NCBI RefSeq assembly: GCF_000803265.1
Contig: NW_014575407.1
Span: forward strand, 62,001 to 126,000
Direction: 5' to 3'
Source: Ordospora colligata OC4
Taxonomy: Eukaryota > Microsporidia > Ordosporidae
DNA length: 64,000 bases
The notes below the pieces were generated by a model. The model was not told the DNA's origin and searched no databases. It worked only from the letters and a program-made list of their open reading frames with translations. Positions 16,348 through 24,741 of the stretch are shown piece by piece. The position numbers and the translations under genes were made by a program. How positions within the stretch are numbered: position 1 is the stretch's first letter; every line of letters begins with the position of its first letter.

Positions 16348-18510
16348 ATGAAGATTATCATAGTTAGTGATGAACTGCCGATATTTGCATCTCGCACAGA
16401 TGCTGACATAGCAATCAAGCATTCGATGTCTGCAATGCTGAAGAATATTTCGCATAGAGACAGATCAAGCAAAATACAAATTGAGTTTTCAGAGGCAAGC
16501 ACCGACACAATCCGTATGTTTGCAAAACCTCATTTTATGTCGATTGATATGCTAGATGACCATGACGTATGGTTTGTGGGTCGTATTGGGCTTTCGAACC
16601 ACCGATGCTTTAGCGAAGATGAACGCTTAATGATTGCAAATGCAATGAGAAGATATAAATGCTGCCCAGTGTTTGAGGATCAAGTGTTGTATTCAGGCAT
16701 TGTGGGAAGGACGCTTGAAGGACATACTTATGATCTTGTACAAAAGAACCTTGACCATTTATTGCTGTTTGATGAGTATGTAGATTACAACTCGAAGTGC
16801 TGTGAAAAGGTAATGGAGATCTATGAAGAAGGTGATGTTGTGTGGATACAGGACAATAGTCTACTTCTTCTTCCTGGGATGATGAAGGATGTACCTGTAG
16901 GAATATCTTTCCTTATTCCTTTTTCATCTCTCTTCAGATGCATCCCATTCTGGGAACGACTCTTATTATCAATGCTGTGCAGCAAATACATTGAGTTTAA
17001 TGATGAGGAGTCAAAGGCATGCTTTGAGCTTCTAGTCTCACAGAAGACTGGATTTGTATCTGGAAATCCTGAATACAAAGATCTGAAGCTTCCATCAGTT
17101 GGAATTGGAAGGCGTGGGCTTGATAAGGATGCGGTTCTTGAATGCTTACCAACAGTAGCTGATGGAGAATGTAAATTCAAGAAAGGAAAGATGGTTATTG
17201 CGCCACCTGATTCCCAAGCGCATCTCCTTGGTGTTGAATCATATCTTTCGTGTAATAATGAAGAACTTACTATTGTTTTTCTGAACATAAGGCCTGCAGA
17301 GCCTGATGGATTGACTGAGGTCATGAGACTTGGGCAGTATCTCGAAGCGAACCATAATGTGAGCACAAAGTTTTTTATGCCAACAAGTGATCTTGAGCTT
17401 CTGTCGTTGCTGAAGAACTGTGATGTGTGCCACTGTCCAGAAGTTTTTGATTTGTGCCTGTTCCTGGGTATTCCTGTTATTCAGAGCAATGTGCATGATT
17501 TCATGCAGGTTGCCAAAGAAATACAATATAAGATAAATGGCGAGACAAATGAAGAACGAAGAGACCTGCATAAATTCATTGATATTCCATCGAAACTAGA
17601 ATGGAAAGAAAACTTCATAAGGAACCTGTTATATGCATCTGGGATTAACCATGTAATTGATTTGAATCCGAAGGATCTGAGAGTGCGACGATCGTTAGAG
17701 ATGGTGCAACAGGCAGATATTCCTATAGCCAAGAGTTCATCTGAAAGCAGAGAAGCAAATAAAAGACGAAAAGCAGCAAAAATTGATCCTGAACGATCTG
17801 ACGATCCAACAATTATCAAAATGATAAGCGAGTTCAAGAATAGCATCACAAAGACATTGGTACTGGACTATGATGGAACTGTTACTGACATTGTTGCATA
17901 TCCTCCAATGGCAGCACCTACACTGGAAATAAAGGAGCTTTTAGTTAGTCTTAGTAAGGTATGTAGAGTGGTTATATCCACTGGAAGAAGTATTGAAGAC
18001 TCAGATCTTTTTTTCCCGAAAGAAGTTGAAGTGTTTGCAGAGCATGGAGCATGTCACAGAGTAGATGGCCAGTGGAGGGAGCGTACATCATTTCCACAAA
18101 AAGAGCTTGCGTTCAAGATGGCACAATTTTTCTTGCAGCGAACGCCTGGGTCCGAGCTTGAAAGCAAGAAGACAGGATATGCATTCCATTATCGAAATGC
18201 TTCTCCTCTAATTGGTGTAAAGCAGGCCAAGGCATTTTTTGAGTTGCTTAAGCAGGCATTTGGAGACTGCGTCAAGGAAGGGAATCACATAGTTGAGATT
18301 AGAAATGGGAAAAAGTCATTTGCAATGGAAAGTGTTGAAGAAGGATTCGTCTTATGTGCTGGAGACGATGTTGCAGATGAAGAGATGTTTGAAGTGTGCA
18401 AGGGATATACAGTGAAGGTTGGTAAAAGCGATCTCCAGACATCATCTGCTGCATATGAGATCTCAGACCCAAAGAGTTTCAGAAGGCTTCTCCAGCGATT
18501 TCTTGAGTGA
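16348..18510 (+). CDS. TPS2: trehalose-6-phosphate phosphatase (Tps2 type)
   Basis: A 720-residue two-domain protein. Residues 1-460 form a GT20 (synthase-like) domain whose active site is degenerate: where TPS1 has HDYHLMLLP this has QDNSLLLLP. Residues 490-720 are a HAD phosphatase with motif I LDYDGTVTD (about 505-513, nucleophile Asp), motif II ISTGRS, the AEHGA block, a Lys motif in VEIRNGKKSFA, and motif IV AGDDVADEEMF (about 670). It hydrolyses trehalose-6-phosphate to trehalose. The dead N-terminal domain is as in yeast Tps2 and may bind TPS1, which lies 6 kb upstream on the other strand. Confidence 0.93.
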   Translation: MKIIIVSDELPIFASRTDADIAIKHSMSAMLKNISHRDRSSKIQIEFSEASTDTIRMFAKPHFMSIDMLDDHDVWFVGRIGLSNHRCFSEDERLMIANAMRRYKCCPVFEDQVLYSGIVGRTLEGHTYDLVQKNLDHLLLFDEYVDYNSKCCEKVMEIYEEGDVVWIQDNSLLLLPGMMKDVPVGISFLIPFSSLFRCIPFWERLLLSMLCSKYIEFNDEESKACFELLVSQKTGFVSGNPEYKDLKLPSVGIGRRGLDKDAVLECLPTVADGECKFKKGKMVIAPPDSQAHLLGVESYLSCNNEELTIVFLNIRPAEPDGLTEVMRLGQYLEANHNVSTKFFMPTSDLELLSLLKNCDVCHCPEVFDLCLFLGIPVIQSNVHDFMQVAKEIQYKINGETNEERRDLHKFIDIPSKLEWKENFIRNLLYASGINHVIDLNPKDLRVRRSLEMVQQADIPIAKSSSESREANKRRKAAKIDPERSDDPTIIKMISEFKNSITKTLVLDYDGTVTDIVAYPPMAAPTLEIKELLVSLSKVCRVVISTGRSIEDSDLFFPKEVEVFAEHGACHRVDGQWRERTSFPQKELAFKMAQFFLQRTPGSELESKKTGYAFHYRNASPLIGVKQAKAFFELLKQAFGDCVKEGNHIVEIRNGKKSFAMESVEEGFVLCAGDDVADEEMFEVCKGYTVKVGKSDLQTSSAAYEISDPKSFRRLLQRFLE

Positions 18511-18609
18511 TAGTGCATTTAAGTTTGTTGTTCAATAAATTCTTCCATTCGGTTTATTTATACTTATGCAGAGATTTGCATTTTACTATTGATTTGCACA
18601 TAAAGCTGA

Positions 18610-18951
18610 TCAATAAGCGTGTGAATCAGAACTCATGAATTCCATGTGCTCCTCATTCACTTTGAATATCTTTCTAAATGTTCTGACTCTGCTAATTGTT
18701 CCACTTTTGGACACAAACAGTCTCTTTCTTCCTTGGAATAGCGAAGTGTATCCTCCATTCAAGCATATAACATCACCAGCATTCAAAACTGTGTTCCACA
18801 AGCCAAGTTCAATCGTTCCGCTTTCATCCCCAACCAGCCATGTTGATACTGCATCGTTGTCTTTTGTCTTATTTATTTCTAGGCACTTTATTAGAATAAA
18901 CTCAAGGCATACATTCTTATGATACTCTCCTATATCTACAATCTTATTCAT
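18610..18951 (-). CDS. SOSS-B/hSSB1-like single-stranded DNA-binding OB-fold protein
   Basis: A 113-residue single OB-fold protein similar to SOSS-B1/B2 (NABP/hSSB). Readable matches are the strand CLEFILIKCLEINKTKDND, the VGDESGTIELGLWN block (family 'V.D.TG.I...VWD'), the GDVICLNGGYTSLFQGRKRL strand pair and the GTISRV finish. It should bind ssDNA during repair. The frame is open for another 30 codons upstream, but those codons consist of a direct repeat (KSELMN twice), whereas GCCCTGTAC directly precedes this ATG. I therefore place the start here. Confidence 0.75.
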   Translation of the reverse strand: MNKIVDIGEYHKNVCLEFILIKCLEINKTKDNDAVSTWLVGDESGTIELGLWNTVLNAGDVICLNGGYTSLFQGRKRLFVSKSGTISRVRTFRKIFKVNEEHMEFMSSDSHAY

Positions 18952-19196
18952 GTACAGGGCATTCATTAACTCTGATTTCTTTATTATTTCACGTTTAGGT
19001 TGTGAATTCATTAACTCTGATTTATTTCTTATTTCATCCATCTCAAACTGGCTGATGCGCAGATCAGTAATTTCATCCTTTTAATTTCCCACATTCTAAT
19101 TGTTGATTCAAACTGTTGATTCATTAACATTAACATTGTGATTTCTTTCATCCATCTTAAACTGTTGATTCAGTAATCTCATATTTTCCATACATC
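18952..19196. repeat. AT-rich spacer built of degenerate direct repeats
   Basis: Between the OB-fold gene and the RanBP1-domain gene. A 30-bp unit beginning ATTCATTAACTCTGATTT occurs at 18961-18990 and 19006-19035 with two differences. A second motif, TTTCATCCATCTCAAACTG, at 19032-19050 recurs with one change at 19146-19164 and more weakly near 19186. Part of this array is open in the OB-fold gene's frame and would be read as protein if the upstream ATG were used. Confidence 0.75.
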
Positions 19197-19850
19197 TCAA
19201 ACTCTAATCATTTCAACAAATTTGCTCGCTTCATTCTCATCTTTGAATATAATGCAATACAACCTTTCAATTGCTTTTGTGTCGTCCATCTCTCGGATAA
19301 CAACAAATACCCTGCACTTCTTCCTCTCAGGGCGCAGATTGTATTTCACTAGAAAATCAAATGCAGTCTGCATCACCTCATCTCTGATAAAGAAGCATCG
19401 CTTTACATTCACATCAGTCACATACACAATCCCTGGTCCAATCCCTTCCCATTCCTCACGGAACCTGTGCAGATTCACATTTGCCTGAAAAACAACTCCT
19501 GGAATTGTCTCAGTAACTGGCTCCTCAATCTTCTGCACATGCATCTTCAGAAACCCAGACTCCTTCGCTTGCTTAGGCTGCTCGTCTTCTTTAGACATCT
19601 TTTCAAAAATGCTTTTGTTGCTTTTCAAGCACTGTATGTCCACATTCGTCTTGAAAACACTGCCAAACTCATTTGTCATCTTATCTTCACTAACAGAATC
19701 TGCAAATTGTTTGCTTTCATCTCCATTAGATTTCTCTTCTTGCTCACGTCTTTTGTGTTCACCTCTAGTATGTATACAGCCATTTATATCTTCCACACAC
19801 TTTTCATCAAGCTTTTTGTTCAATTCCTCACTAACCTCATCACTTCTCAT
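19197..19850 (-). CDS. RanBP1-domain protein
   Basis: A 217-residue protein whose C-terminal 100 residues look like a Ran-binding domain. The first strand VVFQANVNLHRFREEWEGIG followed by PGIVYVTDVN matches the 'KLYRF....WKERGVG' opening. Then come a phenylalanine/Leu-rich core, RKKCRVFVVI and IFKDENEASKFVEMIR, the latter matching the closing helix. The N-terminal half is charged and low-complexity, and holds a second short copy of the strand (SVFKTNVDIQCLK). Such proteins bind RanGTP at the nuclear pore or in the cytosol (RanBP1, Nup2, Yrb2). No CCC motif lies at the ATG, so the start is tentative. Confidence 0.65.
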   Translation of the reverse strand: MRSDEVSEELNKKLDEKCVEDINGCIHTRGEHKRREQEEKSNGDESKQFADSVSEDKMTNEFGSVFKTNVDIQCLKSNKSIFEKMSKEDEQPKQAKESGFLKMHVQKIEEPVTETIPGVVFQANVNLHRFREEWEGIGPGIVYVTDVNVKRCFFIRDEVMQTAFDFLVKYNLRPERKKCRVFVVIREMDDTKAIERLYCIIFKDENEASKFVEMIRV

Positions 19851-19947
19851 CGCACTTGTGAAACCCCAGACATTCTCAAATATTTGATTGCTACATTCTT
19901 TACTGCACTAAATATAAAAACAACTAAAAATCATGTATTTATTTGAT

Positions 19948-20583
19948 TTATGCCACTACTTTTGAATTGTGTTGAATTTCTATCTCCTTTTGCGCATATT
20001 GAATCCCATCAGGTGTATGGAAAGCTGTGAACACCAAACAATTGATTAAGTCAATGAAAAAGTAGTAGTCCTGCTGATTATACTTACCAAAGAATTTCAC
20101 AAAAGGCATTATTATGGATTTAAGCTCTGCTGGAAGCTGAGCCTCTGCAACCTTAAGTGCATTGATAAGCATAAGAAAATCACTAGAAAGATCCTTGGCA
20201 ATGTACGACATTTCTACATAACTGTCATAATATGAGGCTATATCCTTTCTTTCCATTATTTCATCCAGAAGTATGGGCTCTGTATCATTTACGTTGAATT
20301 TCCACCACTTTTCAGGCATGCACCGTATTTCTATTTCTGTTTCACTGTCTAATATTCCATTATCTATGGCGTAAGGACATTTAAATTTCTTTATCTCTTC
20401 GGGGGTTGGTTTTGGTCTTGAACGAGTCTTTGCAGATGGTTTCTCTACAGTTTTTGCAGGTGCTTTTGTTACGGATTTCACAGGTTTTGCCGATTGACAC
20501 ATTATAGACAGAATGAATGTCATCACATAAAACAGTTTAGAGATGCTCATCTTCATGCTCATACAATCATTTGTGTGACTCAT
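19948..20583 (-). CDS. secreted lysine/proline-rich orphan protein
   Basis: A protein of about 211 residues that I do not recognise. It has a hydrophobic N-terminal segment (SKLFYVMTFILSIMCQSA) consistent with a signal peptide. A basic Lys/Pro/Thr-rich linker follows (about 35-65), then a mostly helical domain with three cysteines in the first half. Several ATGs are possible (20583, 20562, 20556, 20550), and 20583 is the outermost. The stop is followed by an AATAAA-like signal. It sits next to a membrane-anchored orphan of similar layout at 20864, which shares a PILLDE motif at the same place. Confidence 0.65.
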   Translation of the reverse strand: MSHTNDCMSMKMSISKLFYVMTFILSIMCQSAKPVKSVTKAPAKTVEKPSAKTRSRPKPTPEEIKKFKCPYAIDNGILDSETEIEIRCMPEKWWKFNVNDTEPILLDEIMERKDIASYYDSYVEMSYIAKDLSSDFLMLINALKVAEAQLPAELKSIIMPFVKFFGKYNQQDYYFFIDLINCLVFTAFHTPDGIQYAQKEIEIQHNSKVVA

Positions 20584-20863
20584 CTGCGTATCTGATAAAA
20601 AACTGCTTAAGTACTTTGAATCCAATTTACTTCAATCGCAAAAGGAGACTTCTTCTATCAAGCCACAGCTTTTGTCAAAAACATTTACTAAATGCGTCTA
20701 TCTCCTTAACAATATTTATACATCAAAACATCAAAAACCGCCTGAATCGCATTTGCCAGTAATGGAAACTTATTTAACAAAGTATCTCTTGATATAATCA
20801 AATCATATCTAATAACAGGCAGTAACACAAATAACACCTAAAACCTAAATATATGAATCATGT

Positions 20864-21424
20864 TTATTTCCTTGCTTTTCTCTGCATCATCTTCTTCTGA
20901 TACTTCATCAACAAAGACTCTCCTAGATTTATAGTTGCATTCATCTTTTCATCATTGAACATCATAATGCCATGAGTCAAAAGTCCCACTGCTGTACCAT
21001 CACCAGTATTTGAGCTATCAATCCTTTTGATCAGCCCATTTATCACCTTTATCATATTGTCACTCAGTCCACGAAGCGTCTTACTTTCTATCATAAAGTT
21101 CTTAATTCCTTCCGTTGCACCTTTCCCATCCTTGTATACGTGACTCACTGCTCTTGCTATGGCCTTTAGGTCATCCCAGTTCATCGAAATTAAACTCATA
21201 CGTACCTCATCCCCATTCTCATCCAAAAGTATTGGTTTTATAGACTCCCCAGATACTCTCTTTCTGACCCTTTGAGCAGCCCTGGGAGTCTCATTCGACG
21301 ACTCAGCAGTTTCAGACTGCTTTTCAAAAACCTTGTACCCTATGATAATAATAACAAGCGTCATACCAAAAAACAAAACCCCATATATCACCATCTTCTT
21401 TCCTGATATGCTGGCCTGGCTCAT
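20864..21424 (-). CDS. single-pass membrane orphan protein
   Basis: A 186-residue protein with one strongly hydrophobic helix at about residues 13-33 (VIYGVLFFGMTLVIIIIGYK). A basic/Ser-rich linker (SSNETPRAAQRVRKRV) follows, then a helical domain beginning with IKPILLDE. It could be a signal-anchored secretory protein or an uncleaved type II membrane protein. The frame opens at GTG two codons upstream; I used the ATG. The stop codon TAA is embedded in an AATAAA signal. It is possibly a divergent paralogue of the downstream gene at 19948. Confidence 0.7.
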   Translation of the reverse strand: MSQASISGKKMVIYGVLFFGMTLVIIIIGYKVFEKQSETAESSNETPRAAQRVRKRVSGESIKPILLDENGDEVRMSLISMNWDDLKAIARAVSHVYKDGKGATEGIKNFMIESKTLRGLSDNMIKVINGLIKRIDSSNTGDGTAVGLLTHGIMMFNDEKMNATINLGESLLMKYQKKMMQRKARK

Positions 21425-21538
21425 TTGCACTGCCCTCGCTTTTTCGTATATACCTTCATTCCCCTATATCCCTTTATGCTCAATCAATCACACCCCGCAA
21501 AACTTCATTAGCAATCACACAAATAAGTAAACCAAGAT

Positions 21539-21952
21539 TTATTTAGACAAAACCCCCGTCAGTAGCGCTGCTTGCACAAACCCTGCTTCCATAGTCTGCT
21601 CACAGTAATCCTGGACTCCTGCCACCGAGCAACCCTTTCCGCCGCTGCTCTTTCCCTCCTCGTTGATCTCAACAACACCAACAATCTTTCCAAGATCAGC
21701 CCTGGTCTCAATCAGAACCACAGGCACATTGGCCTTGCTTGCAAGATCCATCACAATTGTCTTTATCTTCTGATCTGCATCCTTTGCAAGCATCACAAAT
21801 CTCATCTGTCCAGAAAGGATCTTCTTGAGCGTCTCCTTGGTTCCTTTGCTAAGTTTGCAGTACGTTCTGGACACCATACACACCTTTTTAAGCGCATCCT
21901 CAATTGTAGTCGTTTTCTCGGGTTCTACCATTAGCTCCTGAACCTCGCTCAT
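21539..21952 (-). CDS. RPS12: 40S ribosomal protein eS12
   Basis: A 137-residue L7Ae-fold protein matching eS12 of the 40S beak. Family features are IEDALKKVCMVSRT, a LSGQMRFVMLAKDADQ strand-helix, VPVVLIETRADLGKIVG and the diagnostic GCSVAGVQDYCEQT, corresponding to eS12's 'VGCSCVVVKDYGKE'. Length is normal. CCCCTG directly abuts the ATG, a textbook example of the start-associated motif, and the stop codon overlaps AATAAA, so both untranslated ends must be very short. Confidence 0.92.
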   Translation of the reverse strand: MSEVQELMVEPEKTTTIEDALKKVCMVSRTYCKLSKGTKETLKKILSGQMRFVMLAKDADQKIKTIVMDLASKANVPVVLIETRADLGKIVGVVEINEEGKSSGGKGCSVAGVQDYCEQTMEAGFVQAALLTGVLSK

Positions 21953-22129
21953 CAGGGGTAAATTTTTTCATTCGTTAACATCTATGCAAATGCATCCCAG
22001 CTCCAAACGCATCTCTACTCTCTTTCAAACACACTCAAACAAACACATAATCAATTCATGACACACTCATCTCACATCATCCTGTCACAAAACAATCTAT
22101 TTGATTTCAAAACATTCTTGCCCCTACAA

Positions 22130-22528
22130 ATGCCAATCAGTATCCATGACTGCAGTGGCTTCAACGTTGCTCAGCTAAAAAGCAAGATAAAGGACACAAA
22201 AAGAGCCGTGTTCATAAAGTTCTCTGTCGAAGGGTGCGCTCCATGCAGATACCTTAAAGATGACATCAACAGATACAAAACAGATTTTAACCAGTCCAAA
22301 AAAGACCTGAATGTCGACATCTTCGAGATCAACGGCACATTATCTTCCACTTGTCCATTCTTCAATAGCATGTGTGCAGATTTCCAAATATCTGCATTCC
22401 CCACGATGGTGATGGTTGACCAGGACATGAAGCCAGTTGGCAGCGATGCAAAGATAATCGGCAGCAAGATAGAAAAGTTTAAGGAGCTTATCAACAGCAA
22501 CTGCAACATGTTCAAAGCATCTGTTTGA
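22130..22528 (+). CDS. thioredoxin-like protein
   Basis: A 132-residue thioredoxin-fold protein with a redox motif GCAPC (about residues 38-42), a variant of WCGPC, and a cis-proline loop ISAFPTMVMVDQD. The insertion FEINGTLSSTCPFFNSMCAD between them carries two more cysteines. A role as a general disulfide reductase is likely; a dedicated role cannot be told. The frame is open from an ATG at 22058, but CCCCTACAA directly precedes the ATG used and the extra 24 residues are not thioredoxin-like. The neighbouring UBC9 gene converges with only 9 bp between stops. Confidence 0.8.
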   Translation: MPISIHDCSGFNVAQLKSKIKDTKRAVFIKFSVEGCAPCRYLKDDINRYKTDFNQSKKDLNVDIFEINGTLSSTCPFFNSMCADFQISAFPTMVMVDQDMKPVGSDAKIIGSKIEKFKELINSNCNMFKASV

Positions 22529-22537
22529 AATAAAAAA

Positions 22538-23017
22538 TTACAATCCTTTCCATTCAGGTCTTGAGTGATACTTAATGATATTCTCTCTTACATTAATTGC
22601 GTACTTCTCAGGATCTGTTCTGAAGCACTTGCTTGCATCAATATTTGCTGGACTTCGAGTGTTAGGCATCTCTAAAAGCTGTTGTATTCCACATAGAATA
22701 TTCATCACATTCATGCTTGGCTTCCATCTGTCTCCAATGATATCTAGACAGACCTGATTTGTAGAGTATACATTTGGATGGTACACCTCGTGTTTGAATG
22801 TTGCTTGTGGAGGACTAAATGGATAATCATTCGGAAAGTCAATATACAAAGTATAGTATGAGCAATTATACAACGGATTATTAGGTCCTGGAATTCCGCA
22901 TTCCCACCTAGCAGCATATCCCCTTGGCTTCTTATCAAGCGGAATTGCATAAAACTTGTATTTTCTGCTCTTCATTAAGTTATCATGCTCAGTCAGCAGT
23001 CTTTCTATGGCTGACAT
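22538..23017 (-). CDS. UBC9: SUMO-conjugating enzyme E2 Ubc9
   Basis: A 159-residue E2. The Ubc9-specific opening AIERLLTEHDNL and KFYAIPLD, the RWECGIPGPN block, the YIDFPNDYPFSPPQATF strand, YHPNVY and the catalytic Cys in QVCLDI are readable. ILCGIQQLLEMPN follows. The extra acidic pair after the catalytic Cys in yeast Ubc9 is reduced. It would transfer SUMO to lysines of nuclear substrates. Two ATGs lie four codons apart. TTTCCCTGG directly precedes the second, which I use (start MSAIERLL). Confidence 0.88.
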   Translation of the reverse strand: MSAIERLLTEHDNLMKSRKYKFYAIPLDKKPRGYAARWECGIPGPNNPLYNCSYYTLYIDFPNDYPFSPPQATFKHEVYHPNVYSTNQVCLDIIGDRWKPSMNVMNILCGIQQLLEMPNTRSPANIDASKCFRTDPEKYAINVRENIIKYHSRPEWKGL

Positions 23018-23077
23018 CCAGGGAAACATTCTGTGGATTTAACTAGGTTTGCATAATCGTTAGATTCAGATACCCCA

Positions 23078-23602
23078 ATGGTGCGGGACAAACTGACACA
23101 AGAGGATGAGGAATGCATTGACAGGATTGTGAATCCGTATCCGTTTGTAACTGAAGATACTCTGAATGACATTGATGCATCTGAGTGTCCAGAAGAAAGG
23201 AATTCTCTTGTATGTGAACTTTCAGTTGTTCTTTCTAATGGCGCAGCAGTGCTCAATCCGCGAATCCAGGGAATGTTTCCGCGGTTGATCGCCTTGCTGA
23301 ATGACAAACAGATATACAATTCAAGTGCAATCATGCTTTCTGATGCATGTAGGCACATAGAGGATGTACAGAATGCATTCAAAACCCTTGGAATATTCAA
23401 TCTTCTGGAATTCAGTGAAATACACTACAAGTCAACAATGTCTTTGGTTTACTCATTATGCATAGAAAATAATAACAACAGAGAATATTTCATTGAAAAC
23501 TATTACGATGAACAGCGTGACAGAAATTGTTCACTAATCCAAAGCATTATTACACCTATACCTGATGAGTCAATTGAATCAACTGATATTGATCTGCTTT
23601 AA
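23078..23602 (+). CDS. acidic ARM/HEAT-like orphan protein
   Basis: A 174-residue protein I do not recognise. The middle (about residues 40-135) is helical with repeated Leu/Ala spacing (ELSVVLSNGAAVL, LIALLNDKQIYNSSAIMLSD, LLEFSEIHYKSTMSLVYSL), like two or three armadillo-type repeats. The tail is acidic. TACCCCA directly precedes the ATG. It is divergent from UBC9 with 60 bp between starts. Confidence 0.7.
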   Translation: MVRDKLTQEDEECIDRIVNPYPFVTEDTLNDIDASECPEERNSLVCELSVVLSNGAAVLNPRIQGMFPRLIALLNDKQIYNSSAIMLSDACRHIEDVQNAFKTLGIFNLLEFSEIHYKSTMSLVYSLCIENNNNREYFIENYYDEQRDRNCSLIQSIITPIPDESIESTDIDLL

Positions 23603-23723
23603 TACAAATTCATGCAACATGACAAACAGCATGCCAATAATAAATCATGCACAGTTCTAGCAATCATATAGCCCAAGTAGAAATAGGCAAATAAATAAAT
23701 CCATAAAAGACATCGTTTATTAT

Positions 23724-24011
23724 TCATTTCCTTTCGAGTTTAATCCCAAGAGCTTTCTCAAACTCTTTTGCAATCTTTTCTTCATAGACCGCTTCACATC
23801 TTTCCCAACTGTCAATTATGGACAGATTCTTGTTCATATTCTGTGCTAGGTTTTTTCTGGAAAGCCCCTTCTTTGCTCTAGCATTCATAATTGTCTCCCC
23901 CATCTTTCTGTCAACTATCTTCATCTCAACTTCCTCGGTATTTACTGTCCTTGGCTTTCCTTGTCCATCCTGCTTTGTCTTTGTTATGATTATCGGCTTG
24001 TTTTCTCGCAT
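23724..24011 (-). CDS. MBF1: multiprotein bridging factor 1
   Basis: A 95-residue coactivator linking activators to TBP and also acting in ribosome collision responses. The C-terminal Cro/C1-type helix-turn-helix is clear: ETIMNARAKKGLSRKNLAQNMN, then IDSWERCEAVYEEKIAKEFE and LGIKLERK, which is the MBF1 ending. The N-terminal KPIIITKTKQ segment is short compared with yeast (151 residues). The frame opens at a TTG; GATCCCTTG directly precedes the ATG used. Hop2 lies 30 bp upstream on the same strand. The collision sensor Hel2 is in the same window. Confidence 0.9.
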   Translation of the reverse strand: MRENKPIIITKTKQDGQGKPRTVNTEEVEMKIVDRKMGETIMNARAKKGLSRKNLAQNMNKNLSIIDSWERCEAVYEEKIAKEFEKALGIKLERK

Positions 24012-24041
24012 CAAGGGATCTTGCAACTCAAAAATAAATCA

Positions 24042-24629
24042 TTACACTTCAATTCCAATCTCCTCATACAGCTGCGACTTCTTCATGTCCAGTCCTTCTG
24101 ACAACTTGTCTATCACCTCATCAAATACCTTCTTCATCCTCTTTAGGGTGCATATAGCCTTTTCATATCCTTTCTTCGCTGCTGCCATATCTTTGCTATC
24201 AACCTCAATCTCATTATTCTGCAAGTTATTCAGTCTTTCTTTGTTATCTTCAATCCTTGCACTAATCATATCAATCTGCTCAATTATCTGCTCAATCGGC
24301 AGTATCTTGTTGAACATCTCAACTTCCTTTTCAACCAGCTCAGCATCGCTTTTTAACACTGCAAGCCTACTTTCATACTCGTTCAACTCTCTATCAAGCT
24401 CCTCTCCTTCCTCATCGTAATTAAACAAATCTTGATTAATCAGATACACTTTTGATTTTCCATAAATCTTCGTTATCAAGCTCCCTTCATTCTCTAATGT
24501 ATCAAGTATATCTTGTAGCACACTCGGCTTAATCTCTCCTTTGAAGTACGCTACGATCTCAGCTTTCACAGTCGGGCGGTTGCATTTATACATCATCTGG
24601 AATACACTTTCCTTGTAATCTTCAGTCAT
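24042..24629 (-). CDS. HOP2: meiotic homologous-pairing protein Hop2
   Basis: A 195-residue protein with the Hop2/TBPIP plan. An N-terminal winged helix (CNRPTVKAEIVAYFKGEI, LDTLENEGSLITKIYGKSKV, YLINQDLF) matches the family's 'NRPYS ... L..L...G.I..K.YGKQKIY...Q'. A long leucine-zipper coiled coil (70-150) and a C-terminal helical hairpin follow. Hop2 with Mnd1 stimulates Dmc1/Rad51 strand invasion in meiosis. CCCCAGAGGC directly precedes the ATG. Mnd1 is not seen in this window. Confidence 0.88.
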   Translation of the reverse strand: MTEDYKESVFQMMYKCNRPTVKAEIVAYFKGEIKPSVLQDILDTLENEGSLITKIYGKSKVYLINQDLFNYDEEGEELDRELNEYESRLAVLKSDAELVEKEVEMFNKILPIEQIIEQIDMISARIEDNKERLNNLQNNEIEVDSKDMAAAKKGYEKAICTLKRMKKVFDEVIDKLSEGLDMKKSQLYEEIGIEV

Positions 24630-24741
24630 GCCTCTGGGGTAGCGTTAACTATCCATCTCGTATACTGCATCGCTAGCATAAACGCACAACTTCTATATTT
24701 AGAAACACCACCTCCATAAATCTACACACATTTATCCCACA

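Noticed and set aside
19467..19946. Plus-strand frame rich in Leu and Phe over the RanBP1-domain gene
   Set aside because: Membrane-like appearance is an artefact of reading a charged, A-rich coding strand in antisense. The opposite frame has a recognisable domain.
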